A DNA stretch of 64,000 nucleotides from Tridacna crocea (GCA_943736015.1 OX031062.1:31655462-31719461), one strand, 5' to 3'; shown: positions 31,689 to 43,361, counted from the first letter of the stretch. The notes: generated by a model from the sequence alone, not told the origin. Numbers and translations are program-made.

Positions 31689-31895
31689 TCATAGCCATTC
31701 ATAGCTCAGTGGAAAAGGTGCAGGATTTTAACATAATCTCGGGGTTCGATCTCCGGAGTTGATGCTGACCACATTCGAGTGATAAATCGTCGGCTTACTT
31801 CGAAAATCTCGTAACTACAGCTTGTAACAAGTAAACCGACGATATGACAAGAAACTAAAGAGCACCAGCACAGGTTCCATGAAACCCATAAAATA
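31689..31895 (+). mobile_element. tRNA-derived SINE, second family
   Basis: Head: CATAGCTCAGTGG (A box) and GGGGTTCGATCTCC (B box), then a distinct body ending near CCATAAAATAGG. Confidence 0.65.
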
Positions 31896-32015
31896 GGAGA
31901 ATTATAGAACTGTTGCGTAAAACTAAAATGAAAAAAGGCATTCCCTCTCTCTTTCTCTTTCTTTCTCTCTCATTTATCAACGGACTACACGTTTTCATCC
32001 CACACAATTCACCAG

Positions 32016-32182
32016 CAGCGACGTAGGAAGCATTTCAAGATGGGGGGGGGGCTAACTTTGAAATGCTGAGATTTTTTGCGTGGTTGTGTCATTGCACTAA
32101 GAACTCATATTTTAGTTACTATGAATTTCAAAATTATTGGGGGGCTGAGCCCCCCTAGCCTCCCCCTGTTCCTACGGGCCTG
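32016..32182. mobile_element. MITE with CGTAGGAA / TTCCTACG ends, copy 1
   Basis: Shares GAAGCATTT, AACTCATATTTTAGTTACTA and CCCCCCTAGCC blocks with 34162-34342. Confidence 0.65.
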
Positions 32183-32244
32183 ACCAGACTGACTAGAGAC
32201 CATGATACGACGGGTACACGTTAAGCCGCTGGCCTACCAAGCAA

Positions 32245-32412
32245 TTAATTGATTTAGCGACCCCGAGGAAAGAGGATTTTGAAAACACTGATAACCAGAA
32301 TTTTTGCCTTTTACCACATTTTATTATCTGAAAGGAAAATCCTGTGAGGCGCTCTTATTTTGTCCGCTGCAAATGCGGAACCAATACGGATAAAATTTTG
32401 TAGTTGGGAGCA
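32245..32412 (+). mobile_element. TM-A MITE, degenerate
   Basis: GACCCCGAGGAAAGAGG, ATAACCAG core, TTTGTCCGCTGCAAATGC Q arm. Confidence 0.5.
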
Positions 32413-32424
32413 AACAGATATTGG

Positions 32425-32625
32425 ACTAAACCCTTTCCCTCGAAAAAGAGGCCATTTGAAGAAATTATGGGAAAAGGCGGAAATGCTGGTAACCGGAATT
32501 TTCTTCTTTTTACCACAATCATGTTTTTCCCATTTTCAAGCAAATCTTACCATTTTAGACGTATTGATTCTGACGTTTGCAGTTGCTTTGGATTGGAAAA
32601 GACATGGTCGTGTGGTAAAGTGCAA
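32425..32625 (+). mobile_element. TM-A MITE, degenerate
   Basis: Core TATGGGAAAAGGCGGAAATG then GGTAACCGG; end GGTAAAGTG. Confidence 0.6.
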
Positions 32626-33404
32626 GGTGAAATGACATTGCCTAAGGTTTGTGTGACCACAGGCCTTTGAAGCTCCATCACGAAACACTGAAATATTTGC
32701 TGCTCGATTAGGCTTTCTCTGCGCATATCATATTCTTCGAAGATTCGACTGTCTTATATGACGCATCACTACTAGCCCCGAAAGCGGGCTGACTGTAATA
32801 TTACGCTCTATAAATTAGCAATGTTAAAAATAGCTTTTACGTATCAATACGTTTGAGGAGAAATGAGACCTGCTTTAGCAACAGATTTCTCATTTCTCTA
32901 AACTGGTGATCATAGTTGAGTGAATTGCACGAGGTAGCGTTTTATTGGGTAAACCTTTTTTTTGTTGTTTTAAATTCAAAGTAACGGTTGTCGCGTAGGA
33001 AAGTGGTTCGGTTCTGTACCCAGGGTGCCCATATCAGATAGATGAGTATTCATAGAATGCCATCTAGCGGGAGATAATGCTCGATTAGGGGACACCGTTA
33101 CTGAAAATAGCACGTTTGCGATATACAGACGATGCGCCAGTTTGCTATTTTTAGTAAGGATGTCTGTTGATCGAGCAATGAAAATTGTAGTGTTTACGTT
33201 ATAGTCCAATTGAACTTCAGTGCCTTTAGTTCTGACTGTCTTTAGAACTGAGAATACCTGCAAATGACAACAAAGGCTATGATACGTTAGCTTAAGTATG
33301 GCTAGCACAGGGAAAAATGAGAAAGTGAACTGTCGCTGTGAAGTTAGTGGCGTTTCACGCTACTGAATGTAAACAAGTTGTACACAGAGACAGCCATGAA
33401 CACG

Positions 33405-33560
33405 TCCTGGGTCTGTATTCACCAACTGTTCTTGTGAATATTCTTAGTGTAATTTGATTGTCTAAATTTATAACACAACGTTTGATTGGCTAAACCGAAT
33501 GGTTTACCCAGTCAGATGTTGTGTTACTTTCAAATATAGAAAATGCTGGTGAATTAGGCA
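33405..33560. mobile_element. Palindromic MITE, family H, right end cut
   Basis: CCTGGGTCTGTATTCACC start; arms meet at GGCTAAACCGAATGG. Confidence 0.75.
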
Positions 33561-34161
33561 AAAAACATATTAAATTGAGAGAAAAAGGAAATTAAATTAT
33601 CACTTTATTTAAAATTCGCGCTAGTTGTTGGATATCATGAAAGAAACCCATACAAGGAGGGAAGATAGCCCTGTGCTATTTATACACAGTTATGCTGCTT
33701 TTTTCAACGTAGGTTGATAACTAAAAAGCAAATACAGACGTACAGATCAATAAGATCATTGGGAGTTTGAAAAGCGTCGTGTGCAGCAATCATCTTTTCT
33801 TATTCCACTGACGTGTAGACCTGTCCCTTCATAAACCCTCTCTTTGCCATGAGCGATATAATATAACTCTTGTTACTTGCAAAAGATCAAGATCAAAGAA
33901 TGCAAAGAGTGTAGTCTGATCTTGGGTCTACACTATACGCTTCCTAACCATAACAGAAATGTCATTTAACGTTTTGTTGTATTTTGAGAACAGTTGCACG
34001 AATTCATAACTCGTTTGGCAACAAACTAGTGTAACAAACACTCTCGGGGTCGTAAGATGCTACAATATAGGCCTATACGAAAAGTATATTACCATTGAAA
34101 CAAGGAAAATGATTTGAGATCTGTAAAATTACCCCCTTTTCACACACAGACGCTAGTCCAA

Positions 34162-34342
34162 GCAGGCACGTAGGAAGCATTTGAAGATTGGGGGTTCAAG
34201 ATTTTGGGCTTACTTCTAAATACTGAGATTTTGCATGCTTGTTGCATTGTACTAAAAACTCATATTTTAGTTACTATCATTTTCAAAATTATTGGGGGAC
34301 TGACACCCCTCCCCACTCCAGTCCCCTTGTTCCTACAGGCAT
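34162..34342. mobile_element. MITE with CGTAGGAA / TTCCTAC ends, copy 2
   Basis: GGCACGTAGGAAGC left, TTGTTCCTACAGGCA right. Confidence 0.65.
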
Positions 34343-34807
34343 GTACTTTGAGTCTAACTCAACAAATTAAGAGAAGTCCCACACTTTTGATGGCGCGGTC
34401 GGCCCTTACAACAAAGTTAATATTTATATATTGATTATGGTTGGGGGATTTTACAGACTAGTTTTACACTCAAGTATATTGAGTTTCTATAAACACAAAA
34501 GAGATATTGGGAAACGAACCAAGTTTAACCTGTAGATTTCCTATCGACTGATTAAGTTAACGTAATACAAAATTCATGTATATATGTAAAAACTCCATGT
34601 TATACCTTAGGGGGGCCGAACATGGAATGGGACATTTACGGTCGGTGGCAGGATAAAATTGTCTCTATTTTAATGAAAATTAAGTGAAAGTAATCAAGAA
34701 TATTCACCAAATTAGTAAACAGTGTAGATCCAAGATCAGACTGCTGTCTGATCTTGATATACACCATTTACCAACGAAAATAAGGTTTATACTTTGATCT
34801 AAAAGGG

Positions 34808-35036
34808 TTAACTCATTACCAAACGACTATGTTATAGGCTTGTCCAAATTGAAAGCATTTGCAGACGACAAAATAAAAGTGACTGAAAATTTGAAATTTA
34901 TTTTGTGAAGGGTAGAAAACATTGTGGGAAAAGGAGAAAATGCTGGTTACCAGCATTTTCTCCTTTTCCCACTATGTTTTCTAAAGGCTTCTTTTTCAGA
35001 GGCGTCAAAAGTAGGGACTGTGTGGTAATGGGTTAA
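34808..35036 (-). mobile_element. TM-A MITE, intact
   Basis: TTAA both ends. Confidence 0.93.
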
Positions 35037-35472
35037 AGATCATTCTCCGTTATGAATGGATGCCTCGTTACCTTGTCTAATTTAATGGATCCATTTAACA
35101 AAAAAGAATATGCAGCATATATGACTTTGTACATTATTTCCCGCTAGATGGCATTCTACAAATACTCATCTATCTAATCCGGGCATCCTGGGTGCAGAAC
35201 CAAACCACATTTCTACGCGACAAACGTTACTTTGAATTTCAAACTAAAAGAAACGTTTACTCAATAAAACGCTACCTGGTGCGATCCACTCAGCTACGAT
35301 CAGCGGTTTAGAGTAATCTGGAGCTAAAACAGGCCTGATCTTTTCTCAAACGTATTGATAAAAGCCATTTACTCCATTGCTACTTTATGGAGCGAAATAC
35401 TGCAGTCTCCCCGGGGAGAGTGATGCGTCATATAAGACAGGTCAAATCTTCGTAGAACATGACATGCGCAGA

Positions 35473-36226
35473 CAACGAGACTGTGCAAAAAATGTATGTA
35501 ACATTTGGATAATTACCATAAATCATGATCTGATCACTTTGGTTCTTATTTGAATGGTTGAGTTGCTTGACATACATAAATTTGTTCGTTTCTTGGATTT
35601 TGCTCTTTATTCACAATGGCATTAATAAATGGGCCGTGATCTGGCGAAAGGGCGTTCAGTACATCTTGAGATGCCTCTCTCTGTCTATCTCTGCCTCTCT
35701 ATCTCTCTATCTCACTGTCTGTCTTTTTCTGCCTCTCTCTCTCTCTCTCTCTGTCTTTGTCTGTCTCTGTCTCCTCTCTGTCCTTGTCTGTCTCTGTCTC
35801 CTCTCTCTCTCCCTTTTTTTTACCTTATCTATCACCTTACAACATTTATTTATTAGCAAGGTACCTACGTTCATGTATGTGAAGATCGATACGCCCATCG
35901 TATTTCCTGAAGCTTGTTTTGTTCTTCCTTGTCGACTATCGTTGTTGATACATCTGCCTTAGAAACAATGAATGTGAAACTTATCAAAGCCTAATTGTTT
36001 AGCCTCTACATTAGGCTATCAGTGACAATTTACGATGCTTTTCCGAACGGTGTAGGTTAAGTTCAGTCTGCACAGAACGTACATGCTGATCTGAAGTTTA
36101 CTATCTAAAAAAAAAAAATAGAAAAAAGATCCTTGGTACGTGAAAAAAAACCTTTGAAATCGCAATGTTTGCTTCGTTACTGTATGCTATAAGAATTATC
36201 CGTGAAATCCGTTTAGCATTTCCAGA
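35473..36226. other. Gap: no gene; CT/GTCT microsatellite
   Basis: 35660-35825 is a CTCT/GTCT tract; its open frames are low complexity. Confidence 0.6.
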
Positions 36227-36454
36227 TTATCCCTTTACCAAACGACAAAAATTTAGACTCATCCAATATGAAAGCACTTGCAGACGACAATATAAATGTA
36301 ACTCAAAAACTGAAACTTATTTCCGGCAGGGTACAAAGCATTGTGGGAAAAGGAGAAAATGCTGGTTACCAGCATTTTCTCTTTTTCCCACAATGTTTTC
36401 AAAAACATTTATCTGTGGATCGTAAAAACCAGGGCTTGTTTGATAAAGGGGTAA
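36227..36454 (-). mobile_element. TM-A MITE
   Basis: TTAT left, GTAA right; core complete. Confidence 0.9.
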
Positions 36455-36654
36455 CGGGAATAAAATATCCTTTCCGTTTTATTCAGAGATATCTTAATCC
36501 TTCGGCAGATAAGCATGATTCAAAGACCGTTTGCGGGCGGTGCAGATCAAGATCAGACTGCACAGAACGTCTAGCCTTATCTTGGATCTACACTGTCCGA
36601 TAGGAAGATTTCTTATTCACCCTTAAATACCTTGAAATTGCAACCTTTTGGGTA

Positions 36655-36849
36655 TTAACCCTTTACCCTATAAGGCATTTCTATGGTATCTCTAATTGAT
36701 CCTAAACAAGAGCAAGGATAAAGCCGTTTCTTATGTGTATATGATACCTTTTGATAGTGTAGAAAACATTGTGACAAAAGGTGAAATTGCTCGTCAAAGG
36801 CTCCTACAAGCAATGCGTAGAAATGAGTATCTATGAAGTTAAGGGTTAA
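36655..36849 (-). mobile_element. TM-C MITE with half the core deleted
   Basis: TTAA both ends. Sequence jumps from the centre GCTCGT to CAAAGGCTCC, removing one whole palindrome arm. Confidence 0.9.
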
Positions 36850-36894
36850 CTGTCGACTGGAAAGTTTCATTTCATATTTTTTGAAGGTTAGGCG

Positions 36895-37125
36895 TCAACT
36901 CTTTACCACAGGAGAAAATCTTAGACCAGTCCAAATTGAAAGCATGTGCAGACGATAAGATAAAGGGGACGAAAAAATATAATTTTTTCTTGGAAGGGTA
37001 GAAAACACTGTGGTAAAAAGGAGAAAATGCTGGTTACCAGCATTTTCTCCCTTTCCCACAGTGTTTTCAAAAAAGGCTTCTTTCTCAGGGGCGTCAAAAG
37101 TAGGGATTGTTTGATAACGGGTTAA
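36895..37125 (-). mobile_element. TM-A MITE
   Basis: Left CAACTCTTTACCAC without TTAA, right TTAA. Confidence 0.9.
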
Positions 37126-37195
37126 ATTAAATAGCAGACGATGCTGTCTCGTCATTACCATCACGGAGCTCCACATAAGAAGGAATGATAACTTT

Positions 37196-37427
37196 TTAGC
37201 CCTTTCCCAAACGACAAAATTTTAGACTGGTCCAAATTGAGAAGCGCTTGCAGACAACAAAATAAACGTAACTCAAGAATTGGAATTTGTTTGAAACAGG
37301 ACAGAAAACATTGTGGCGAAAAGGAGACAATGCTGGTTACCAGCATTGTCTCCTTTTCCCACAATGTTTTCAAAAGGCTACTATCTCAGGGTCGTAAAAA
37401 ACCACGGATTGTTTGGGAAAGGGTTAA
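37196..37427 (-). mobile_element. TM-A MITE with paired core change
   Basis: GAGACAATGC left and GCATTGTCTC right: matching private change in both arms. TTAG left, TTAA right. Confidence 0.92.
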
Positions 37428-37443
37428 TTTATCCGTCATTTTT

Positions 37444-37562
37444 CTTCCAAACACTATGTTATGGGTACTCATTAGAATCGTCTCGATTTAGTGGGAGAAT
37501 ACTAATATTTTCAATTATGAAATCAAAATCACTCCCTCCATCTGGAGCTCTACCATCATCTG
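37444..37562 (-). repeat. RAPD repeat, copy 1 (possible exon-like fragment)
   Basis: Minus strand, after an acceptor-like TCAG, is open for DDGRAPDGGSDFDFIIENIS and on to a stop after SNEYP. Same sequence as 49939-50094. A SINE abuts it. Confidence 0.7.
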
Positions 37563-37584
37563 ACCGGTTCTTTTTTAACTGGAC

Positions 37585-37865
37585 CCAGCCCCGGTGGCTC
37601 AGTCGGTAGCGTGGCTGACTTGAGAACCGGAGGTCGCTGGCTCGATGCTCGGCTGGGCCATTTTTTCCCAAGGACTGATTACAGTCATTGCAACAGGACC
37701 CATTTCCCTCTCACCGCTCACCATTGTTTCGACGATAATTATGTGGAAAAGCAGCCAGTGGCTTGAAGAAAAGAATATTGCGTGGAGAACCGGTAAAAGG
37801 AACTTCGGGAAATCATAGGTAGGTGGAATGACCGTTGGGATACAACTGAAATAATGTTGAAAACG
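37585..37865 (+). mobile_element. tRNA-derived SINE
   Basis: GGTGGCTCAGTCGGTAGCG (A box) and GGCTCGATGCTCGGC (B box) head, body with CCAGTGGCTTGAAGAAAAG. Confidence 0.75.
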
Positions 37866-38065
37866 GCTTTATATACAGTCTTAGCTGCGAGATTTATGCT
37901 TTCACTGTGCGAAGGGATATACCTGCAGTAAATCGGAAACTGTATCGGACTGATTCATCCTGATCGATATAGATTTTTCCATCAATGCATAAAGTTTGTT
38001 TGTCCCAGCAGCCTATCTTTTTTTTTTTGATAAGTGTGTCTGTCATAGGGTCATTCTTGCAACGT

Positions 38066-38283
38066 TTAACCCATTACCACACAATCCCTACTTTTGACGC
38101 CCCTGAGAAAGAAGTCTTTGGAAAACATGGTGGGAAAAGGAGAAAATGCTGGTAACTCCTTTCCCACAATGTTTTCTACCCTTCACAAAACAAATTTCAA
38201 ATTTTCAGTCACTTTTAATTTGTCGTCTGCAAATGCTTTCAATTTGGACCAGTCTAAAATAATGTCGTTTGGTAATGAGTTAA
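38066..38283 (+). mobile_element. TM-A MITE, core cut at its centre
   Basis: GCTGGTAAC passes straight into TCCTTTCCCAC; TTAA both ends. Confidence 0.9.
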
Positions 38284-38313
38284 ACATAACATAACATAAC
38301 ATAACATAACATG
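38284..38313 (+). repeat. (ATAAC)n microsatellite
   Basis: Five or six pentamer units, directly after a TM end. Confidence 0.9.
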
Positions 38314-38383
38314 TACATGTTTGATTTTGGTCTTTACCGTCTGCAAATCACTTTATCAGACAAAGAGTTGGACAAATCGATAT

Positions 38384-38611
38384 TTAATTCTTCACAAAAC
38401 GACAAAATTTTGGACTTGTTCAAATTCGAAGTATTTGCAGACGACAAAATAAATGTGAACCAAAAATTGAAATTAAATTTGGGAGGGTTAGAAAACATTG
38501 TGGTAAGAGGAGAAAATGCTGGTTAACAGCATTTTCTCCCTTTCCCACGATGTTTTTTAAAATGCTTGTTCATCAGGGTCGTGAAATGTAGGATTGTGTG
38601 GTAAAGATTTA
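38384..38611 (-). mobile_element. TM-A MITE
   Basis: TTAATTCTTCACAAAACGAC left; core good; right end GGTAAAGATTTA. Confidence 0.88.
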
Positions 38612-38689
38612 CAGGTTTTATTCAACAAATTTAAATACTGTTCCAATTACAGGAATTGGCTATTACACGGGGGGAAAAGTATTGGAAAA

Positions 38690-38947
38690 ACAGAAAACTC
38701 TATAGACCATCATTTTCTCCTTTTCCCGCAGTGTTTTTAAAAGCCCCCTTCTTTAGAGCCATAAAACACCGGACTGTATGGCGGGAGGTATGGCGGGAGG
38801 TTGATGATACCGTTTGGTAACGACAAAATTTTAGACTGGTCCAAATTGAAAGCACATGCAGACGACAATATAAACGCAACGCAAAAATTGAAATTTGTTT
38901 CCAGCAGGGTAGAAAACATTGTGGGAAAAGGAGAAAATGCTGGTTGA
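38690..38947 (-). mobile_element. TM-A MITE halves in swapped order
   Basis: A right half (core + P arm, to ~38800) precedes a left half (Q arm + core, 38813-38947), joined by a duplicated TATGGCGGGAGG. Confidence 0.75.
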
Positions 38948-38956
38948 TCATGTAAC

Positions 38957-39137
38957 AATAGTGTTTCCGGTCGGCATCGACCTGGGCTGTGGTATATCTC
39001 TAAAATTTCTCTCGTTGTCGGATGGTTTTCAACTACTGGGATTTCATGAACGAAGATTATAAGGCTTTGGGAGTATAAAGATTATTTTTCCGTATTGTTG
39101 TAAAATTTTTGTCCAATATCCGAAGGGCCACCTTTAA
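38957..39137 (-). mobile_element. AAAGGTGGCCC repeat, copy 1
   Basis: Inverse of 45781-45960: shares CCACCTTTAA end, GTTGTCGGATGGTTTTC and GTGTTTCC. Confidence 0.65.
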
Positions 39138-39394
39138 CAGGGAATGACCCCGAGTTTCGCCTAGCCTAGGTTCCAGCTCGACCATTCTTTGCTTTTGTAT
39201 ATGCGGACGTTACTTCGACAAAATGACATTGGACGTTACTTTGTCAAAAATGTAATTTTTTGCCATAGTAACGTCCGAAAGTAAAGAGGAAAAATGATCG
39301 GACTGAATCGCAGGGTAAGTTTCGCCCAGTATCTGTTACGAGGAACAAGAAATCATTTCGTTCAAACTGTTAGGGTGACTAGATGTGGAGTTTT

Positions 39395-39635
39395 TTTTAC
39401 CCTTTTCCCACATTATGAGGACCTTTGACGACCCTTGGAAAGAAGCCTTTTGAAAACATTATGGGAAAAGGAGAAAATGCTGGTAACCAGCATTTTCTCC
39501 TTTTCCCACAATGTTTTCGATAGGCTTCTTTCTCATCAGTAAACAATTGCAAAAATTGAGCCACAATGAAATTTTCGTCTGCAAATGCTTTCAATTTGGA
39601 CAGAGCTAAAATTTTGTCGACCGGTAAAGGGCTAA
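39395..39635 (+). mobile_element. TM-A MITE
   Basis: CCCTTTTCCCACATTATG left, core complete, Q arm ending GGTAAAGGGCTAA. Confidence 0.88.
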
Positions 39636-40236
39636 AAGATGAACGAGGATACAATTGCCGATCTGGGAGGGCAGTACTTGCATATTTTATGGTCCTTCTA
39701 ACAACTTCGTATTCGCACACATAGAATACTTCACAGATAACTGCGACCTGTATTCAATTCCTCACAAATTCAATCGAATAGAAATTACTATTTATTCATT
39801 ATAAATTAATACAAGTAGTTGAACCTTAGGCCCTCTACAGCTACGCCAAATTAGAATTCTGCTTGGTGAGTGGATTATTATTTTCTGTGTCAACTCGTTT
39901 TTTGGAAAGAAGAGAGCGAAAAATGAGTGAATTCAAATTATGCACATTAGACTTTCCAACAGATATCTTATTCAATTATTTGTGAGTTTGCATATTTCAG
40001 CCCTTATTTAACATTAGCTCGCACCCCCAAGTTGTATTTCAACTGCACTTCTGCACCTTTGGGCCATAAAAAAAGTGATAAAAAATGGCCTATTTCGTCT
40101 CTGTGGCCCAAATTTACGAGCATGCATGGAGATGCGGTTAAATTTGTGTTTATTTATCGCCGCCACCAGTTATCCGTATGCGCGACGAGCTCTGTGCATG
40201 GACTGTTAGCATTGTTACGGGGGATAGTCCAGATAC

Positions 40237-40409
40237 ATAGAGGATATTTGGTTTTTTCGGTGAAAGATCGAAATATATTTCATTGAGTGAACACCATCGG
40301 TAATATTTTCACGAGTGGCGCAGCCACGAGTGAAAATATTACCGATGGTGTTCACTCAATGAAATAGATCTATATTTCGATCTTTCACAAAAAAACCCAA
40401 ATATTCTAT
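40237..40409. repeat. Long near-perfect palindrome
   Basis: Arms of ~80 bp (GAAAGATCGAAATATATTTC, GTGAACACCATCGGTAATAT) fold around GAGTGGCGCAGCCACGAG near 40325. Related words recur at 40612-40665. Confidence 0.85.
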
Positions 40410-41009
40410 TTATTTATGCTTTTAACCCTTTCTGGGAGGAGCTTTATCAAAATTCAGTACAGTTCTTTTCCCGTATTCCCCGTGGCGTACCCCTCCCGCA
40501 TAGCAACGTTACGCCAAGCGCGAGAAATGTAAGGTATATGACGTCATATTTCCCATCTGGTTGTTAGGCACGCGCAATTTGCCTAGGCAACAAGAACGTG
40601 AAAATGGGTATTTTCACTGGTGGTACCAGTGTAAGATCGAAAAATATTTTCACTGCTATTTCTCGATATCCTACCGGAAAGCATGAAATAAAGAAAGAAA
40701 CCCATCCCAAGTTCTGCCTACTTCTTTAAAGTGCAGCGTATAGCACTGTCAAACAGGACCTCGCTTTAACGTCTGATCCGAAAGACTGTCGATAATTTTA
40801 GTTAGCTGGCTTTCGGAATCGAACCTCGTTCCGTTACCGTTACCGTTTCACTTATTTCATATGAAAAATATCTATGTTAATGCATTAATTTTAGAAAGCG
40901 CCCATCGCCAACTTAGTTGCTTAGAACTGTGCGAAGACTAGACTCAAGACAAGACTGAACTTCTTGTAGAGAGAAGACTTCAACATGGATTGAGCACTTG
41001 ACCAAAATA

Positions 41010-41430
41010 CTGGTCCAAATTTAAATCAATGGCAAACAAAAACGTAGCTGGGAATTAAATGATGAAATTGTTTAAGAAAGGGTTGAAACTTTGTGGGAAA
41101 AGAGCAATGACCCTTCCCTATACAAAATGACCCGGGTCATTATTCTTCTTAGAGAAATGAACCAAGAACTCATTTCACTATATACGTAGAAGAATGACCA
41201 GGGTCATTATTCTACGTAGAGAAATGACCCTCTGAGGTCATTTCTCTACGTAGCATAATGACCCGAGTCATTCCTCTACGTAGAGAAATGACACATGGGT
41301 CATTCCTCTATGTAGAAAAATGACCCATGGGTCATTTTGTAGGGGAGGGTCATTTCTCCGCATTACACCGGCCGCGATTTTCTCTGTTTCCAACAATGTT
41401 CTTCTAAGATCGGTATATTGAAATTTTTGA
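41010..41430. mobile_element. Degenerate TM copy hosting a palindrome array
   Basis: TTTGTGGGAAAAGAG at 41090 and TTTTCTCTGTTTCCAACAATG at 41381 are the two core halves, separated by the 41105-41357 element. Confidence 0.6.
41105..41357. mobile_element. Nested-palindrome element (ATGACCC / CTACGTAG array)
   Basis: Ends AATGACCCTTCCCTATAC and its inverse; inside, seven or so GGTCATT/AATGACC dyads alternate with CTACGTAG dyads. No coding capacity. Confidence 0.75.
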
Positions 41431-41794
41431 TAGAGGGTTCAATGTCTCGTAACTGCTGCATTAGCACCTGACTGCAAGTATCAAGTTTTACTGGCCCCTG
41501 TATAATTATTGAGTTGACTACCATTATAATTACCACATTGCTATTACGCCCCTATAGCTCTTGGTTTTTGAAAATATTTCGACAAAAAATTAAAAAAAAA
41601 AAAATTCTCAGTAACAATCTATACCAAAAATGTTTTCCATGCCTATATATTTTCTCGATTCTTTCCTTTGAGTTAATTGAGTTAATTGCAAAAGCTGTTT
41701 TGAAGGTCCAAAAAATTAGCACATACTTTTCAATAGGTCAGCAGTGGACTGATTGACAACATTGATTGACTTCTCGATATATAGCATTGACTGT

Positions 41795-41880
41795 AACCAT
41801 TAACCACATAATTCTGTGTCGGAAAGCTTTTGAAACATCCTCAGTGAAAAAGAATTGCTAGTTTAGAAAATGACAGGTCA
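41795..41880 (+). mobile_element. TM left-half fragment
   Basis: TTAACCACATAATTCTGTG, AAGCTTTTGAAACATCC. Confidence 0.5.
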
Positions 41881-41890
41881 TCAAAGTCTC

Positions 41891-42228
41891 TGCATCCCCT
41901 ACTACCCCATACTGCAGCCCCTAATGCCCGATTCTGTGCATACTGTATCCCCTACTACCCTATTCTGTGCATACTGCATCCCCTAATGCCCGATTCTGTG
42001 CATACTGCATTCCCCTGTTGCCCCATTCTGTGCATACTGCATCCCCTAATGCCCCATTCTGCGCATACTGCATCCCCTAATGCCCCAGTCTGCGCATACT
42101 GCATCCCAAAATGCCCCATTATGCGCATACTACATCCCCTAATACCCCATTCTGCGCATACTGCATCCCCTAATGCCCCATTCTGCGCATACTGCATCCC
42201 CTATTGCCCCATTCTGTGCATACTGGGA
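41891..42228 (+). repeat. ~31-bp minisatellite
   Basis: About 11 units of CATACTGCATCCCCTAATGC + CCCATTCTGYG. The long open frames over it on both strands are by-products of the repeat. Confidence 0.92.
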
Positions 42229-42245
42229 ATCAACCCTAAACATAC

Positions 42246-42473
42246 TTAACCCTTTTCCAAACAATCCCTACTTTTGACGACCCTGAGAAAGAAGCCTTTA
42301 GAAAACATTGTAGAAAAAGGAGAAAATGCTGGTAACCAGCATTTTCTCCTTTTCCCACAATGTTTTCTATCCTTCGCAAAACAAGTTTAAAATTTTCAGT
42401 CACTTTTATTTGTCGTCTGCAAATACTTTCGATTTAGAAAAGCCATAAATATTGTCGTTTGGTAGTGAGTTAA
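42246..42473 (+). mobile_element. TM-A MITE, intact
   Basis: TTAA both ends; lies directly after the minisatellite. Confidence 0.92.
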
Positions 42474-42484
42474 ATAGATTTTTT

Positions 42485-42685
42485 TTTCAAAGTGTGTTTG
42501 GGGCCTCATCTTGACTAAGATATAGGATTATCAATCCAGAGGTCCCTGGTTCGACCCTCGTCTGATGCAGTGTGTTTTACGAAGGAATGTCTTTGTAAAA
42601 ATGAACCTTACGACCCCAGGCATTGTGCTGATTCAGTTCAGGAAACACATGAATTTGTGAGCAGTTGCTGTGATACGACTGTAAT
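42485..42685 (+). mobile_element. SINE-like element with B box
   Basis: CCTGGTTCGACCCTCG resembles a tRNA B box, preceded by a loose A-box-like head. Confidence 0.45.
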
Positions 42686-42689
42686 AATT

Positions 42690-42832
42690 TTAACCCATTA
42701 CCAGACGAAAAAAAAAAATCCCATGTTCAAATTGAAAGCATTTGCAGATGACAACTTCAGTGTCTTAAATGGTGCATTTTTTCCTCGATAGGATAAAGCT
42801 TCTTTCCCAGGGTCGTTAAAAGTCGTCACACA
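42690..42832 (-). mobile_element. TM-A MITE lacking its whole core
   Basis: Q arm then directly P arm; no palindrome. Confidence 0.8.
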
Positions 42833-43270
42833 AAACTATGTTTGCTTATATTCTACAGAATAAAAATATCAATTTTTGGCATACTAAGCACCTGGCAGGT
42901 TGACAACAACATCTCCTCAATGGCATGCAGTAGGTACTTCCGGTGTGTTCTTGTACTCTCATTTGCTCCACAGGAATCAGCCACAAAGCAAATATAGATA
43001 ACCTGTTGTCACATTATGCCCCCTTTCATGCATGGTGAAAAGTGCATCCGGTATTCAAGGATTACATTTATCTAGACAGGGGTCGAAGGTCCAATCTGCT
43101 TCCTGTCCCCTACGGGTGACGTATATTTTTATAGTACAACTTAAAACTTGAATGCCCAGACTAGCTCTAATACAAACAATACACGATCAAATAAGCTGCT
43201 TTTGGGGGGGGGGGAATCATCATATTTTTAAGAAATATTTGATGCATTCCAAAACTAGAGACCAATTTAC

Positions 43271-43361
43271 ATTACCAGCATTTTCTCCTTTTCCTATAAT
43301 GTTTGCAAAAGGCTTGTTTTCCAGGAGCGTCAAAAGTAGGGATTGTGTGGTAATGGGTTAA
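43271..43361 (-). mobile_element. TM-A right half
   Basis: Starts at the centre (ATTACCAGCATTTTCTCC), ends GGTAATGGGTTAA. Confidence 0.85.

Larger units (their letters stand above)
32716..35472. mobile_element. Long inverted-repeat element (~2.76 kb)
   Basis: Arms 32716-33083 and 35137-35472 are inverted copies with moderate divergence: CTGCGCAT, TCTTATATGACGCATCAC, GGTAGCGTTTTATTG and GAATGCCATCTAGCGGGA occur in both. The 2-kb interior holds a family-H MITE, the 34162 MITE and a TM-A. A 110-codon minus frame (33308-32976) crosses the left arm; not recognised. Confidence 0.75.

Noticed and set aside
35558-35962. 134-codon leucine/serine-rich frame
   Set aside because: Mostly a CTCT/GTCT microsatellite translated.
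37588-37662. Possible tRNA gene
   Set aside because: A- and B-box-like sequence continues into a long shared body seen in other copies; it is a SINE head.
41955-42249. Open frames of 80-87 codons on both strands over the CATACTGCATCCCC repeat
   Set aside because: They arise from the 31-bp minisatellite; no start context, domain or splice signals.
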